A stretch of 64,000 nt of DNA, from contig NZ_VJYB01000005.1 of the NCBI RefSeq assembly GCF_030400225.1, positions 1 to 64,000 of the forward strand, in the 5' to 3' direction. The DNA comes from Lactobacillus sp. UCMA15818. GTDB taxonomy: Bacteria > Bacillota > Bacilli > Lactobacillales > Lactobacillaceae. A program made the position numbers and the translations under genes. The notes under the pieces were generated by a model that worked only from the letters and a program-made list of their open reading frames with translations, did not search any database and had not been told where the DNA came from. Below are positions 18,573-28,279 of this stretch, in pieces (within the stretch, counting starts at the first letter, position 1; the number at the start of each line of letters is the position of its first letter).

Positions 18573-20738
18573 CTATCTCGCAATCTTCAATGTCATTGCG
18601 TTCAAAGCAACAATAACCGTCGAAAGTGACATTACAATTGCCCCAACTGCTGGGCTCAAAACAAAGCCTATTCCGGCAAGAAGCCCAGCTGCTAATGGTA
18701 ATGCAATAATATTATACCCTGCACCCCACCATAGATTTTCAACCATTTTGCGACTTGTTGCCTTTGCAAGATACAAGAAGTCCAAAACATCTTTTGGATT
18801 ACTCTTAACCAAGATTACATCTGCTGAATCAATTGCCACATCGGTTCCTGCGCCAATTGCAATACCAATGTTGGCCCTCGCTAAGCTTGGAGCATCGTTA
18901 ACCCCATCACCAATCATCATCACATTATGGCCTTCATTTTGATACTGTCTAACAATCTTTTCCTTAGCTTCCGGTTTCAAGTCTGCCTTGACAGTAATTT
19001 CACCAAGTTGTTGCGCAATTTTTTGTGCAGCCAACTCATTATCACCGGTTAACATAACGGGTTCAATCCCTAATTTGTGCAGCTCTGCAATAAAAGACTT
19101 TGACTCTGGCTTAATTTGATCGCCCTGTGCAGCAAGGCCCAGAACTTTTTGATTGCTTATCAAGTAACTAATTGAATTTCCTTTTTGGGCCAAGTCGGTA
19201 AATTGTGCTTGCTTAAAATCAATATTATTTTTTTTCAAATAACTTGCCGTTACAATACTGTATTCATGACCACCAATTGTACCTGTGACACCTACACCCT
19301 TAATCGTCTGAACATTAGCTGCCGAACCTGCTTTTAACTTTCTTTCCCTTACTTCTGCGAGAATACCTGCTGCCAGCGGATGGCTTGAATTTGCTTCAAG
19401 TTGTGCCATTAAACTCAAAATTTCGTTATCTGAATAATTTGAATGTAAGCTTTTAACTTCATTTACCTTAAAAGCACCCTCAGTTAAAGTCCCCGTTTTA
19501 TCCATTAAAACGATATCCAAGTGCTTGACTTGTTCTAAAGCTGTCCTGTTTCGAATTAGTAATCCATGCGTTGCTGCCAACGAGGTACTTCTAGAAACAA
19601 CAAGCGGAATAGCTAATCCTAACGCATGCGGACAGGCAATGACTAACACCGCAACGGTCCGATTAAGTGCAGTGCTCATGTCTGCGAGATTCAACCAAAC
19701 TAAAAAGGCAATAATCCCAATTACCAATGCGGCATAAAATAACCACTTTGACACCCGATCGGCAATAGATTCAGCCTTTGATTTATCTTGCTGTGCTTGA
19801 CCAACAAGTTTGCTGACCTGTGCCAAATAACCATTTTCACCAGTTCCAGTAACAGCAACAAGAAGTGTCCCATCTCCATTCAAGGAACCACCAATAACTT
19901 TATCCTGCTTTTTCTTCAAAACCAACTTGGACTCACCAGTTACCAACGATTCATTCACAGAGCTCATACCATCGACAACCTTCCCGTCAGCTGGTATTTT
20001 CTCTCCCGCTAAAACTTTAATCTGCTGCCCTTCTTGCAACTCGCTCAACATTACATCATGTGTTTCACCGTCTTCAAATACATGTGCTTCACCGGGCAAC
20101 AGAGCTGCCATCTTCTCAAGCGCATTACCCGCGTTCATTGTGGCATTCATCTCAATCCAGTGTCCTAATAACATGATGACAATCAAACTTGCTAATTCCC
20201 AAAAGAAGTCCATTACATGTGGCATCCCAGTAACAAAATGATTCATGATAAAAGCGTACAAACTATAGATATAAGCTACACTAATTCCCATTGTAATCAG
20301 CATCATCATTGCTGGATTTTTTTCTTTTATTTCCTGCCATGCTCCTGTATAAAATGGCTGCCCACCATAGAAGAAAAGAAATGTTCCTAAGAACAAAACT
20401 AACCAGTCGGATCCAGTAAATGATAAATCAAAAGGAAGTTCAATTCCCATAAATGACGAGAGTACAAATATCGGTAAAGCCACAATAAATGAAATCCAAA
20501 ATTTCCCTTTGAGATTACCCATGTGATGCATAGACCCCATCTCATTGTTCATTTGACTGTGGTCCATTCCTGACATCTCATGATGGTCCATCTTATCGTG
20601 ATTCATTCCCGACATGTTATGATGCTCCATCTTACCGTGATTCATTCCTGACATCTCATGATGCTCCATCTTATCGTGATCCATTCCTGACATCTCATGG
20701 CCTTTCAGCTTCAAATTTTTTTCATCATCATTCTTCAT
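18573..20738 (-). CDS. copB: CopB-type copper/silver P1B-ATPase with His/Met-rich N-terminus
   Basis: A 721-residue P1B-3 type ATPase. Instead of a CxxC domain it begins with a His/Met/Asp-rich tail of about 72 residues containing four copies of H(E/N)MSGM(D/N)H. The membrane motif is CPH (369-371) in VIACPHALGL, the CopB hallmark, and phosphorylated Asp413 is in MDKTGTLTE; TGES and MMIGDGVNDAPSLARANIGIAIG are also present. In Enterococcus hirae the orthologue exports Cu(I)/Ag(I). It lies 33 bases downstream of copY under cop-box control. Confidence 0.94.
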   Translation of the reverse strand: MKNDDEKNLKLKGHEMSGMDHDKMEHHEMSGMNHGKMEHHNMSGMNHDKMDHHEMSGMDHSQMNNEMGSMHHMGNLKGKFWISFIVALPIFVLSSFMGIELPFDLSFTGSDWLVLFLGTFLFFYGGQPFYTGAWQEIKEKNPAMMMLITMGISVAYIYSLYAFIMNHFVTGMPHVMDFFWELASLIVIMLLGHWIEMNATMNAGNALEKMAALLPGEAHVFEDGETHDVMLSELQEGQQIKVLAGEKIPADGKVVDGMSSVNESLVTGESKLVLKKKQDKVIGGSLNGDGTLLVAVTGTGENGYLAQVSKLVGQAQQDKSKAESIADRVSKWLFYAALVIGIIAFLVWLNLADMSTALNRTVAVLVIACPHALGLAIPLVVSRSTSLAATHGLLIRNRTALEQVKHLDIVLMDKTGTLTEGAFKVNEVKSLHSNYSDNEILSLMAQLEANSSHPLAAGILAEVRERKLKAGSAANVQTIKGVGVTGTIGGHEYSIVTASYLKKNNIDFKQAQFTDLAQKGNSISYLISNQKVLGLAAQGDQIKPESKSFIAELHKLGIEPVMLTGDNELAAQKIAQQLGEITVKADLKPEAKEKIVRQYQNEGHNVMMIGDGVNDAPSLARANIGIAIGAGTDVAIDSADVILVKSNPKDVLDFLYLAKATSRKMVENLWWGAGYNIIALPLAAGLLAGIGFVLSPAVGAIVMSLSTVIVALNAMTLKIAR
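20559..20699 (-). repeat. Tandem coding repeats in the copB metal-binding tail
   Basis: Four roughly 39-bp units encode H(E/N)MSGM(D/N)HxxMxH. The units are very alike at the DNA level (CTCATGATG...CCATCTTA on the plus strand), so the number could vary between strains by slippage or recombination. Confidence 0.85.
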
Positions 20739-20771
20739 ATGCTCAACCCTCCTGATTATTTTCTGGTAAGT

Positions 20772-21212
20772 CTAACAGCAATCATCTTTCATTCCTTCGG
20801 GTAAACAATCACACTTTATCACTTCTGGTGCTGTTTTGCTTTTTTGTACAAGTACTTTCTGTAGCTCTTGGATATCCGTACGACTTAATTCCAACTTGGA
20901 GAGTAATTCAATTACAACTTTGCCTTTTTTCATATTACATAAATGATCAAATAACTCCGTAACATTCTCATTCATCGCATCTTTTTCTTCAATAGTCGGA
21001 TGATAAATGAACTTACGCCCATCTTTTACAGTCTGCAAAATTTCCTTATTCACAAGTCTTCTTAACAAAGTCTTGACTGTCGATTCTGTCCAAGAACGTT
21101 TTTTCTGTATCAATTCAATTACCTCTGAACTACTTGCACCACCCTTGGTCCAAATAATTCGCATTAATTCCCATTCTGCAGGACTCATTTTTGTTGCATC
21201 ACTTGCAGTCAT
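20772..21212 (-). CDS. copY: CopY/TcrY family copper-responsive repressor
   Basis: A winged-helix repressor of the MecI/BlaI/CopY group, 146 residues. The DNA-binding domain (MSPAEWELMRIIW...SWTESTVKTLLRRLVNKEIL) precedes a dimerisation region and the metal-binding tail CDCLPEGMKDDCC. The canonical CopY tail is CxCx4CxC; here it is CxC followed by a CC pair, a slight variant. Zn keeps it on DNA and Cu(I) from CopZ releases it. The ATG at 21212 is chosen because GGGAG lies 8 bases upstream, rather than an in-frame GTG at 21221. Two cop boxes stand just upstream. Confidence 0.93.
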   Translation of the reverse strand: MTASDATKMSPAEWELMRIIWTKGGASSSEVIELIQKKRSWTESTVKTLLRRLVNKEILQTVKDGRKFIYHPTIEEKDAMNENVTELFDHLCNMKKGKVVIELLSKLELSRTDIQELQKVLVQKSKTAPEVIKCDCLPEGMKDDCC

Positions 21213-21232
21213 CCATGTCACTCCCTTTCGTC

Positions 21233-21283
21233 TACACTTGTAGCCACAAATATATGGTAATCCTTTTGTTTACACTTGTCAAC
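21233..21283 (-). promoter_or_regulatory. cop operator-promoter with two cop boxes
   Basis: TACACTTGTA (21233-21242) matches the CopY operator consensus TACANNTGTA exactly; TACACTTGTC (21271-21280) matches in nine of ten positions. On the minus strand TTGACA (21283-21278) lies 17 bases from a weak TACCAT -10, so the distal box overlaps the -35 and the proximal box overlaps the start of transcription. Binding of CopY would block polymerase. Confidence 0.85.
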
Positions 21284-21284
21284 A

Positions 21285-21332
21285 CAAAAAAGCCCCAATG
21301 TTAATTAATCACTTTTCATCAATTAACACTGG
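21285..21332 (-). terminator. Terminator after the VOC gene
   Basis: CCAATGTTAATT (21295-21306) pairs with AATTAACACTGG (21321-21332) apart from one mismatched position, and on the minus strand it ends in GGGGCTTTTTT. It ends the mannoside operon just before the cop promoter. Confidence 0.8.
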
Positions 21333-21371
21333 AACCATTTTTAAATTTTACTCTACATTTATCTTATCTTT

Positions 21372-21782
21372 TTAATATTTTCGTTTCTCATCACTAACAA
21401 TTTCAACCTTAATCCTATCTGGATCTTCAAAAAATAATGTGTACACATCATTACCACTTGCATGAGGGTAGCTGTCTGCATACAACTCACTATATCCTCG
21501 TTCATGAACTTCTTGGCGAATAAAATCAACAGTTTGGGGAGACTCAACATAAAAGGCTAAATGATTTAGTCCCACCGCTGTTCGATTATATTTTGACTCT
21601 ATCTTGTCGGTCTGTACAAAAACAATATAGGTGTCATCAAAGCGATAGCTTACTCCATCCGCCCATTTCTGAAAAAGTTGATAATTGAGCTTGTCAATCA
21701 ATAACCATTCCCAAAAGTTCCGTGTTTCCTTCAAGTTTCTCACGTATAATTCAATATGACTAATTGTACCTGTTTTTTTCAA
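21372..21782 (-). CDS. VOC (glyoxalase/bleomycin-resistance) superfamily protein
   Basis: A single vicinal-oxygen-chelate protein: the first half has ISHIELYVRNLKETRNFWEWLL and the second VGLNHLAFYVESPQTVDFIRQEV, then FFEDPDRIKVEIV. Metal-ligand-like His and Glu residues sit at expected ends of strands. I choose the TTG at 21782, since AGGAG lies 10 bases upstream and it gives a normal 136-residue family member; a longer reading frame reaches 21926 but overlaps the mannosidase gene and adds a non-VOC N-terminus. It is downstream of the GH38 gene. Members include glyoxalases, dioxygenases and resistance proteins; the reaction here is unknown. Confidence 0.75.
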   Translation of the reverse strand: MKKTGTISHIELYVRNLKETRNFWEWLLIDKLNYQLFQKWADGVSYRFDDTYIVFVQTDKIESKYNRTAVGLNHLAFYVESPQTVDFIRQEVHERGYSELYADSYPHASGNDVYTLFFEDPDRIKVEIVSDEKRKY

Positions 21783-21909
21783 AATTTGAATACTCCTAAT
21801 ATTATTTGTTAATACTAGACTAACACACATAATATTAATTTTCCCTGTCCCAACAATCAGAGCTTCTCTGCAAATCCTATCAGTTGCTAAACAGGTTTTG
21901 CGACTTCTA

Positions 21910-24543
21910 TCATAATTCCAATTCATTTTTCCTAAATTTAACTATGTTACTAATTTTGAAGGTTGCATATGCGTAAGGCATTATCTTAGTTTCATCAGCA
22001 AGTTCATTTTCAAATATATCGACTTTAACCGCTTTCCTACTAATTTTGTTTTTTATATCAATAATCTCACTTGAAGCATTTAAAATTCTAACCAGATATT
22101 TCCCTTTTTCTTTGGATGGATAAGTTGCTGATACCACTAATTCTTGATCAACAGCAAGCAATGACAATTTTCTTGGAATCTGATAACTAATTTCTGTTGG
22201 CCAAATTTTATTGTCTAATCGATTTATGAATAGATTTAATGTCTGCTTTTGGTAAGAAATACTTTGATCAAAAGCTGTATTTATTTCTCTTGAAAGTAAG
22301 CTAAGCGATTCATCTGTTTTGTTCAATACCATCCCAACAGAAAACTCCCAGTCACCCTTTTCCTGTGCCATTGGAGTGGGCATCATAATATGTCCTTCAT
22401 TTGTAGTATCCCCTGATGCTCTCCCTGGTCTCCACGCTAAATTTGGCTTTCCTAATTGTCCAGTGGTAGATAATAAGGTTATATAAAGATACTTATTATC
22501 AAACTCAAACTCCTTTAATCCCTCCGGAAAGAAACTAAAAGATTTATTATTACCGTTCACATTCAGAAGTTTGTCAAAATTATATATATTTACAGGTTTT
22601 TCATCAAATTTATCTTGCCAACTTTCGGAAACTTTTTTATTTGTAACATCGATTATCCCACCTTGTATACCTGCTTTAATCTTAAAAATTTCTTTATTCG
22701 GATTTATCCTCAATCGTACCCGATGCGATTCAATATTATTATTAAAAATTACCTTAAAAGAAAACCTTTCAGTAATTTTATTCAATGTTATTACTAGTTT
22801 GTATGAAAATTTTTTCTTGTCATTTCCATTTATTCTATCTGATAATGTTTCAGGCAATACCTGCTCTCCACTTATTATTAAATTCTCCAATATATCACTG
22901 TCACGGACCACATTGCACTCACTAAATGGTAAGACTCTCTCCTCATCATCTTCAACAGGAGAGTAATCATAGGTATCTCCATCATTCCCCGCATCTAGCA
23001 GTGACATAAAGTCATGAATAACCTCAGTTCCACTGATAAAATTTATCTTCCCATTGTTGAATTCAAATTTTATATTTTTTGTTGCAACATAATCATTAAC
23101 TTTCAAGACACAAGAATTATTCTCGTCTGGTACATCATGAAATCTTATTACCGTATATCCTAATGAATCTAGCCGAACCTTAATTGTACATGTCAATGCA
23201 AAATACTCGGGTTCATCAAAATATTCTCTACCCTTTTCCGTCATTTTTAAAACATGTTTTCTCATCGGATAATGTTTGTCAACCACGACTGATTGAAATT
23301 CAACATTATCAAATTTAATATTTTTTGAACGAGCCATAATTCTTACTTTTTTAAATCCATCAAAAATCTGCGGTGTAGTATTAAATAAAAGCAATTCATT
23401 ATCATTAAGATCTAGTGATTCTCCAATCTTCTTCTTAATTAAATTTTCAATCCCATCTGCCAACTCATTTGCTTCCTTAAATCTATGCATAATATCCTCT
23501 GCAACATTGTCAGAAATACTCCCTCCCAACGAATCATGTGCCTGTGACTCCAATAATTTTTTCCACAACTGTGTAAGCATGCCTCTGCCAACTTCAATAC
23601 CAGTACTTTCCGCAATCACCATCAGAGGTTCAACACGCTTCAAAATTTTCTGTTCAATTTCAAAATTTTGCTTTTTAATTGATTGCCTTACTGAACCGAT
23701 AGTCCTATGAATTCTTGAGTAGGTTGGCAAACGTAATTCACCGCTATATTCGGGTAATACTTTTCCTTTCAAAATATCAACAAATTCCTGATAAGTAGAA
23801 ACTTTTGTCTCATAATTACTTTTCTCGTTAATATTTCTTACAGTTTCTGCAATATTATGAACAATATTCATCTGATCAATCCCTGATGGCATCAAAACAT
23901 CAGAATTATTACCATGTTCGTGTAAAAACTTGATATTTGGGTCGTACCTATCATTAATAAAACTAGACATTTTTTTCTTAGCATCTAATCCAATTTGTCC
24001 TGTAAAATATCCAAAAGGAAAATTGGCAGCAGTTACTGTATCCTGACTCAAAGCTTTCCATTTAAAATAGGGTGAAGAAACTTGTGTATTAAAATTAGTT
24101 CCTCTCCAAAAGAGAATACTGTCTATTCCAACCTGATTTAACAACATTGGCATTTGTGCATTAAATCCAAATGTATCAGGCAAGTAACCTACCATCATTG
24201 CTTTCCCGTATTTTTCAGTTGCCTCACTTATACCAATATTAAGGTTTCGTAAAATGGATTCAGCATCAGGTATCAATGCATCTGTTTGCGTGTACCAAGG
24301 ACCTACAAATAATCTGTCACTCTTCACTAATTTGCGGATTCTTTCTAAGTTTTCAGGATGAGTGTTTACATATTCATCAAGAATAGATGTCTGTCCATCA
24401 AGACAAAAATTAGCATCTGGGTGGGTTTCAAGCTCATTAAGTACTTCTGTAAAAACTTGGTCCGCTAAAACTTGTGAATCCATTACCGTAAAATACCATT
24501 CTCTATCCCAATGTGTATGGTTTACAAGATATGCTTTTACCAC
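21910..24543 (-). CDS. GH38 alpha-mannosidase (MngB-like)
   Basis: An 877-residue glycoside hydrolase 38. The Zn site begins with NHTHWDREW (His9, His11, Asp13) and the nucleophile is probably Asp123 in GYLPDTFGFNAQMPML, with the downstream domain HDSLGGSISDNV and the C-terminal beta-rich region expected for the family. It directly follows genes for a fructose-family PTS transporter, the arrangement of E. coli mngA-mngB, in which MngB hydrolyses imported phospho-mannosylglycerate. So the substrate may be mannosylglycerate or another phosphorylated alpha-mannoside. The start overlaps an AGGAGG site in the gap after EIIC. Confidence 0.9.
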   Translation of the reverse strand: MVKAYLVNHTHWDREWYFTVMDSQVLADQVFTEVLNELETHPDANFCLDGQTSILDEYVNTHPENLERIRKLVKSDRLFVGPWYTQTDALIPDAESILRNLNIGISEATEKYGKAMMVGYLPDTFGFNAQMPMLLNQVGIDSILFWRGTNFNTQVSSPYFKWKALSQDTVTAANFPFGYFTGQIGLDAKKKMSSFINDRYDPNIKFLHEHGNNSDVLMPSGIDQMNIVHNIAETVRNINEKSNYETKVSTYQEFVDILKGKVLPEYSGELRLPTYSRIHRTIGSVRQSIKKQNFEIEQKILKRVEPLMVIAESTGIEVGRGMLTQLWKKLLESQAHDSLGGSISDNVAEDIMHRFKEANELADGIENLIKKKIGESLDLNDNELLLFNTTPQIFDGFKKVRIMARSKNIKFDNVEFQSVVVDKHYPMRKHVLKMTEKGREYFDEPEYFALTCTIKVRLDSLGYTVIRFHDVPDENNSCVLKVNDYVATKNIKFEFNNGKINFISGTEVIHDFMSLLDAGNDGDTYDYSPVEDDEERVLPFSECNVVRDSDILENLIISGEQVLPETLSDRINGNDKKKFSYKLVITLNKITERFSFKVIFNNNIESHRVRLRINPNKEIFKIKAGIQGGIIDVTNKKVSESWQDKFDEKPVNIYNFDKLLNVNGNNKSFSFFPEGLKEFEFDNKYLYITLLSTTGQLGKPNLAWRPGRASGDTTNEGHIMMPTPMAQEKGDWEFSVGMVLNKTDESLSLLSREINTAFDQSISYQKQTLNLFINRLDNKIWPTEISYQIPRKLSLLAVDQELVVSATYPSKEKGKYLVRILNASSEIIDIKNKISRKAVKVDIFENELADETKIMPYAYATFKISNIVKFRKNELEL

Positions 24544-24558
24544 TTTGTTGCCTCCTTA

Positions 24559-25602
24559 TTATTCTTCTGATTCAATACTACTTTTTGTAAATTTCTTCAA
24601 TAAATTGACTAAAATAGCTACAGTGAAAACACCAACCAAAATTGCAATAATATAAAGTATCCAATTCGAAGAAAATGGAATTGCCATGACTGTTGAGAGG
24701 GCTGTCTTTTGATATGTTCCAAAAAATCCATTAACCGCACAGCCTAATGAAGTTCCTACAATAATGCTTGGAATCACTCTAACCGGATCAGCAACCGCAA
24801 ATGGAATTGTTCCTTCTGTAATTCCTACAATCCCCATCACTAATGCAGATCTTCCACTTTCGATTTCTTGCTCAGAATAAAGTCTCTTGCCACCTAATAG
24901 TGTTGCAACAAACATTCCAAGTGGAGGGATTCCAATCGCCATTAGCATAGCCGTACTTGCCTGATATCCTCCTGAGGTAAATGCCGCCATTCCAAAAGCA
25001 TAAGCAATTTTGTTGATAGGTCCCCCCATATCTATAGCCATCATTGCGCCCAAAATTCCTGCCATTAACACTGCATTTGCTCCACTCATCCCTTTAAGCC
25101 AAGCTGTTAGGAATATTGTCATTGTTTGAATAGGTGTACCTATTACATATATCAGCAAAAGGCCAATTATAAGTGTTGCTAAAAAAGGAATAATAATTAA
25201 GGACTTAACCGCTTGTAAGTTTGCTGGCATTGGTATTTTTTTTAACCATTTAGCACTGTAACCAACTAAAATCCCCACTAACATACCTCCTAGAAAACCT
25301 GTTCCCATCTTTGAAGCAATCAATCCCACTATAAACGCTGGAGCTAGTCCAGGACGATCCGCAATTGCAAATGCAATATATGCAGCAATCATCGGAACAA
25401 TAAAAGTCAATCCAGTCTGTCCCAGCAACCTAATATTTCCCCAAATAGTAGATGTTTCATTCCAAACACCATTTCCACCGAAAATAACCGCAATTGATGT
25501 CAGTAACCCTGCTGCTGTAACTAGTGGAATCATGTATGAAACCCCTGTTTGAAAATATGTTGCCAGCTTCTTCATTTCTCCTTTAAATCCGCTCATCTTC
25601 AT
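24559..25602 (-). CDS. PTS fructose-family transporter, EIIC
   Basis: Membrane channel subunit of 347 residues with about nine hydrophobic segments. Family-typical pieces are GVSYMIPLVTAAGLL, AFIVGLIASKMGTGFLGGMLVGILVGY, DMGGPINKIAYAFG and TEGTIPFAVADPVRVIPSIIVG. Its start codon overlaps the EIIB stop by four bases, so translation is coupled. With separate EIIA, EIIB and EIIC genes and the GH38 gene downstream, the substrate is probably an alpha-mannoside such as mannosylglycerate. Confidence 0.93.
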   Translation of the reverse strand: MKMSGFKGEMKKLATYFQTGVSYMIPLVTAAGLLTSIAVIFGGNGVWNETSTIWGNIRLLGQTGLTFIVPMIAAYIAFAIADRPGLAPAFIVGLIASKMGTGFLGGMLVGILVGYSAKWLKKIPMPANLQAVKSLIIIPFLATLIIGLLLIYVIGTPIQTMTIFLTAWLKGMSGANAVLMAGILGAMMAIDMGGPINKIAYAFGMAAFTSGGYQASTAMLMAIGIPPLGMFVATLLGGKRLYSEQEIESGRSALVMGIVGITEGTIPFAVADPVRVIPSIIVGTSLGCAVNGFFGTYQKTALSTVMAIPFSSNWILYIIAILVGVFTVAILVNLLKKFTKSSIESEE

Positions 25603-25913
25603 TCTCCTTTCGCTAATTTGATAGCATCTTCTATGGTTGTCTTTCCATCTTTAACAACTTTAGACGTTCCAACCTCTAAAATCTTTTTCCTAGCAAATCT
25701 TTCTTCATTTTGTACAGTTGTATCTACTGCAAAAATGACTACGTCTGCCTCATCAATTTCTGCTTGTGTCAATTCATTTTCAATTCCCATCGCACCTTGT
25801 GTCTCAATCTTAATTTCACAGTTCTCTTTTTTAGCAAACTTTTTTAAATTAGCTGCTGCCATATATGTGTGTGCAATTCCTGCTATACATGCTGTTATTC
25901 CAACAATTTTCAT
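25599..25913 (-). CDS. PTS fructose-family transporter, EIIB
   Basis: Cytoplasmic phosphocarrier of 104 residues. The phosphorylated cysteine is Cys9 in ITACIAGIAHTYMAA, the fructose-type EIIB signature (C-x-x-G-I-A-H-T). It receives phosphate from EIIA and passes it to the sugar on EIIC. It overlaps EIIA by four bases (ATGA) and EIIC likewise. Confidence 0.94.
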   Translation of the reverse strand: MKIVGITACIAGIAHTYMAAANLKKFAKKENCEIKIETQGAMGIENELTQAEIDEADVVIFAVDTTVQNEERFARKKILEVGTSKVVKDGKTTIEDAIKLAKGE

Positions 25914-26380
25914 CTTTCATTTCCCCTTTTTTGTAATATTTTTAATATATTTTCTTTTGAATCAGCTTTCTTTATAGCTTCTACAAAGTCATCGTCCATT
26001 AATTCACCTGATAAAGTTGCCAACATCCTCAAATGTTCATTTCCCTTGTCTTCTGGTGAAACTGCCATCAGAAAAATATTTTTTACTTTAGAGCCATCTA
26101 AAGAATTCCACTCAATACCTTCCTCATTTCTTGCAAACATCATTGTTGTCTGAATAACATGTGCGCTTTTACCATGAGGAATAGCCAATTCATTTCCAAT
26201 TCCGGTTGTTGAGGCTTTTTCTCTTTCTAACACATCCCTTTGAAAAGCAACGGCGTCATCAACATATCCATTTTCTTTTAAAATCACTGCAAGCTTTTGA
26301 ATTGCATCCGATTGATTCAAGGCCCTTAAATTTAGAACTATATTTTTTTCAGAAATAAATTCACTTATATTATCATTCAT
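25910..26380 (-). CDS. PTS fructose-family transporter, EIIA
   Basis: Phosphocarrier of 156 residues in the EIIA-fructose/mannitol fold. The phosphorylated His is in GNELAIPHGKS, preceded by REKASTTGIG. The ATG at 26380 overlaps the stop of the PRD regulator, with GAGGG just upstream, and an in-frame GTG two codons earlier is less likely. First transporter gene of the PTS unit. Confidence 0.93.
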   Translation of the reverse strand: MNDNISEFISEKNIVLNLRALNQSDAIQKLAVILKENGYVDDAVAFQRDVLEREKASTTGIGNELAIPHGKSAHVIQTTMMFARNEEGIEWNSLDGSKVKNIFLMAVSPEDKGNEHLRMLATLSGELMDDDFVEAIKKADSKENILKILQKRGNER

Positions 26381-28262
26381 TCTCACTGCCCTCTTTTTCT
26401 CTTGATTCTAGTTCATAGATAACTTGTGACTGTGTTGTAGCCTTAACAATTTTTTTAATCTTCTTCTTATTTGTAACTACTTCATTCAACGCTTCATAAA
26501 AATCGTTGATAAATGGTTTTGCATCATCTGTCAAAAGCAGGAAAAATAAAATATTAACTTTTTCATGTCCTTTATAAATACCTTTAGGAGAGACAAAAAC
26601 AAACACAGCAGATTGATTAACTTGCTCTTTGGTAGCATGTGGTAATCCTACTTCATCATAAAAAGTCGACGATATTTTTTCTCTTTGTAAAATAGCTTGT
26701 TTTAAACCCGCCTTGGAAATTTTACTTTTTTCAGCGATTTTGCTGACTTCCGTAACAGCTTTCTCAAAAGTAACACGTTCATTTTTTATAATAATATTAT
26801 CAAGATTGATTAAGGACCTCATTCTAAATCTTTTGTTCCTAGACGATAGATTTCTTAAACCTTTTTTTATTTCTCCGACTGCCCCAATATCCAAAAAAGG
26901 TGTTACAACAATTAATGGTACATCTCTCTCAACCGTATTAATCGTCGCAATAACCAAATCAGCTTTTTTTACTTCGTCTTCACTCAAATTCTGATATTCA
27001 TTATTGGATAACACTCTTAAAACTTCCAATTGATTTGAAAAATTTTGTAAAATTCGCTGTTTGAGTAATTGTGCAGTGCCTAATCCTGAACTGCAGACAA
27101 GATATACACTAAAAATCGATTTTTCTCTTTCAAAATATGCCTGAAAATGTAATGCGATATATGAAACCTCGTCATCATCAAAGTTAACATTGTATTTTCT
27201 ACGAATAGTATTACTCAGCTTTAAAGCCTCTTCATAAGCTCTAACAAAATTTTGCTTAATTTCATCCTTCAACGGGTTTCTAATGCTTAATCCTAAATTA
27301 ATTCTTTTAATTGCGGGTGTTAGATGCAGCACTAATCCGTTTAGCAGATTTGCATCACACTCATCAATATTTTGTTCCAAGAATTCAAATAGTTCGGAAT
27401 TATAATTTGCTTCAATTTCCTCATTCATTCCAGCTTTCACTGAGCGAATATGAATATCCAAATAGTTTTTTTCAGCTAGTGGTATTTTTATCTTGAATTC
27501 ATCTTCTAGTTTTTGAACCAGATAAAGTGTCTCTTTGTTGATCATTCCATCCGCTTCAAAATTTCTAAACTCATTTTTCTTACCGATTCTTGATAAAGAG
27601 ATAGCAAGATGAATTATTAATGATTCTTTTTCATAATCCGTAAACTTCAGCTTTGAACTCACTATAAATTCATCAGTAATCTTAATTATTTTTTCTAACA
27701 AACTTTTATCAATGATATTAGCTAGAATCTTCTCATCGATAACTAACTCATCATTTTGTGTATTCCAAAACTTATATAATAAATCTGCTGCAAATTTTCT
27801 TTTTTGCTTGGAGGTTCCATCAACAATTAAGCCTTCATGGCCCTTAGTTCTAATTGCAATCCCATATCGATCAAGTATTGGCTTGACTTTTTGAATTTTG
27901 GACTCAATTGATGCTCTACTTAAGAAAAACGCATCAGCTAAATCTTGAATCTTCAAAGGCTTACCTGAAAATGTCAATTTCGATAACAATGACAGAGTAA
28001 CTTCATCATTTTCAAAATACATTTTTTTCAATATACCTATCTGCTTTGCGTCACCTCTTACTTGTATCCCAGTCCCCCTTTTTCTGATTAATTCAACACT
28101 GTATTCGTCCAGAAATTCTTCAATGTGGTCTAAATGGTTTGCGATTGTTTTTCTGGAATATCCAGTACTTTCAGATATATTCTGATAGTGGATTGTTCCG
28201 TGTTTTAAAATCAGGTTTAAAATTGCTTGATCTTTTGCATCTAAGTTTTTTTTCCCTGACAT
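26373..28262 (-). CDS. PRD-containing PTS regulator (BglG/LicR/MtlR type activator)
   Basis: A 629-residue multi-domain activator that heads the operon it probably controls. Order: N-terminal HTH (AILNLILKHGTIHYQNISESTGYSRKTIANHLD), a second HTH region, two PTS regulation domains (about 190-400, with phosphorylatable His in ESLIIHLAISL and SYIALHFQAYF), an EIIB-like domain with Cys in VYLVCSSGLGTAQLL, and a C-terminal EIIA-like domain with His in VGLPHATKEQ. Phosphorylation by HPr and by the cognate EIIB would tune activity to substrate. AAAAGGAG precedes the start. A cre-like site and a TATAAT box lie upstream. Confidence 0.9.
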   Translation of the reverse strand: MSGKKNLDAKDQAILNLILKHGTIHYQNISESTGYSRKTIANHLDHIEEFLDEYSVELIRKRGTGIQVRGDAKQIGILKKMYFENDEVTLSLLSKLTFSGKPLKIQDLADAFFLSRASIESKIQKVKPILDRYGIAIRTKGHEGLIVDGTSKQKRKFAADLLYKFWNTQNDELVIDEKILANIIDKSLLEKIIKITDEFIVSSKLKFTDYEKESLIIHLAISLSRIGKKNEFRNFEADGMINKETLYLVQKLEDEFKIKIPLAEKNYLDIHIRSVKAGMNEEIEANYNSELFEFLEQNIDECDANLLNGLVLHLTPAIKRINLGLSIRNPLKDEIKQNFVRAYEEALKLSNTIRRKYNVNFDDDEVSYIALHFQAYFEREKSIFSVYLVCSSGLGTAQLLKQRILQNFSNQLEVLRVLSNNEYQNLSEDEVKKADLVIATINTVERDVPLIVVTPFLDIGAVGEIKKGLRNLSSRNKRFRMRSLINLDNIIIKNERVTFEKAVTEVSKIAEKSKISKAGLKQAILQREKISSTFYDEVGLPHATKEQVNQSAVFVFVSPKGIYKGHEKVNILFFLLLTDDAKPFINDFYEALNEVVTNKKKIKKIVKATTQSQVIYELESREKEGSENE

Positions 28263-28279
28263 TGAATATCAACTCCTTT

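Noticed and set aside
20559..20699. CRISPR-like array
   Set aside because: The repeats are contiguous and coding (copB tail), with no unique spacers. No CRISPR or cas gene is seen anywhere in the window.
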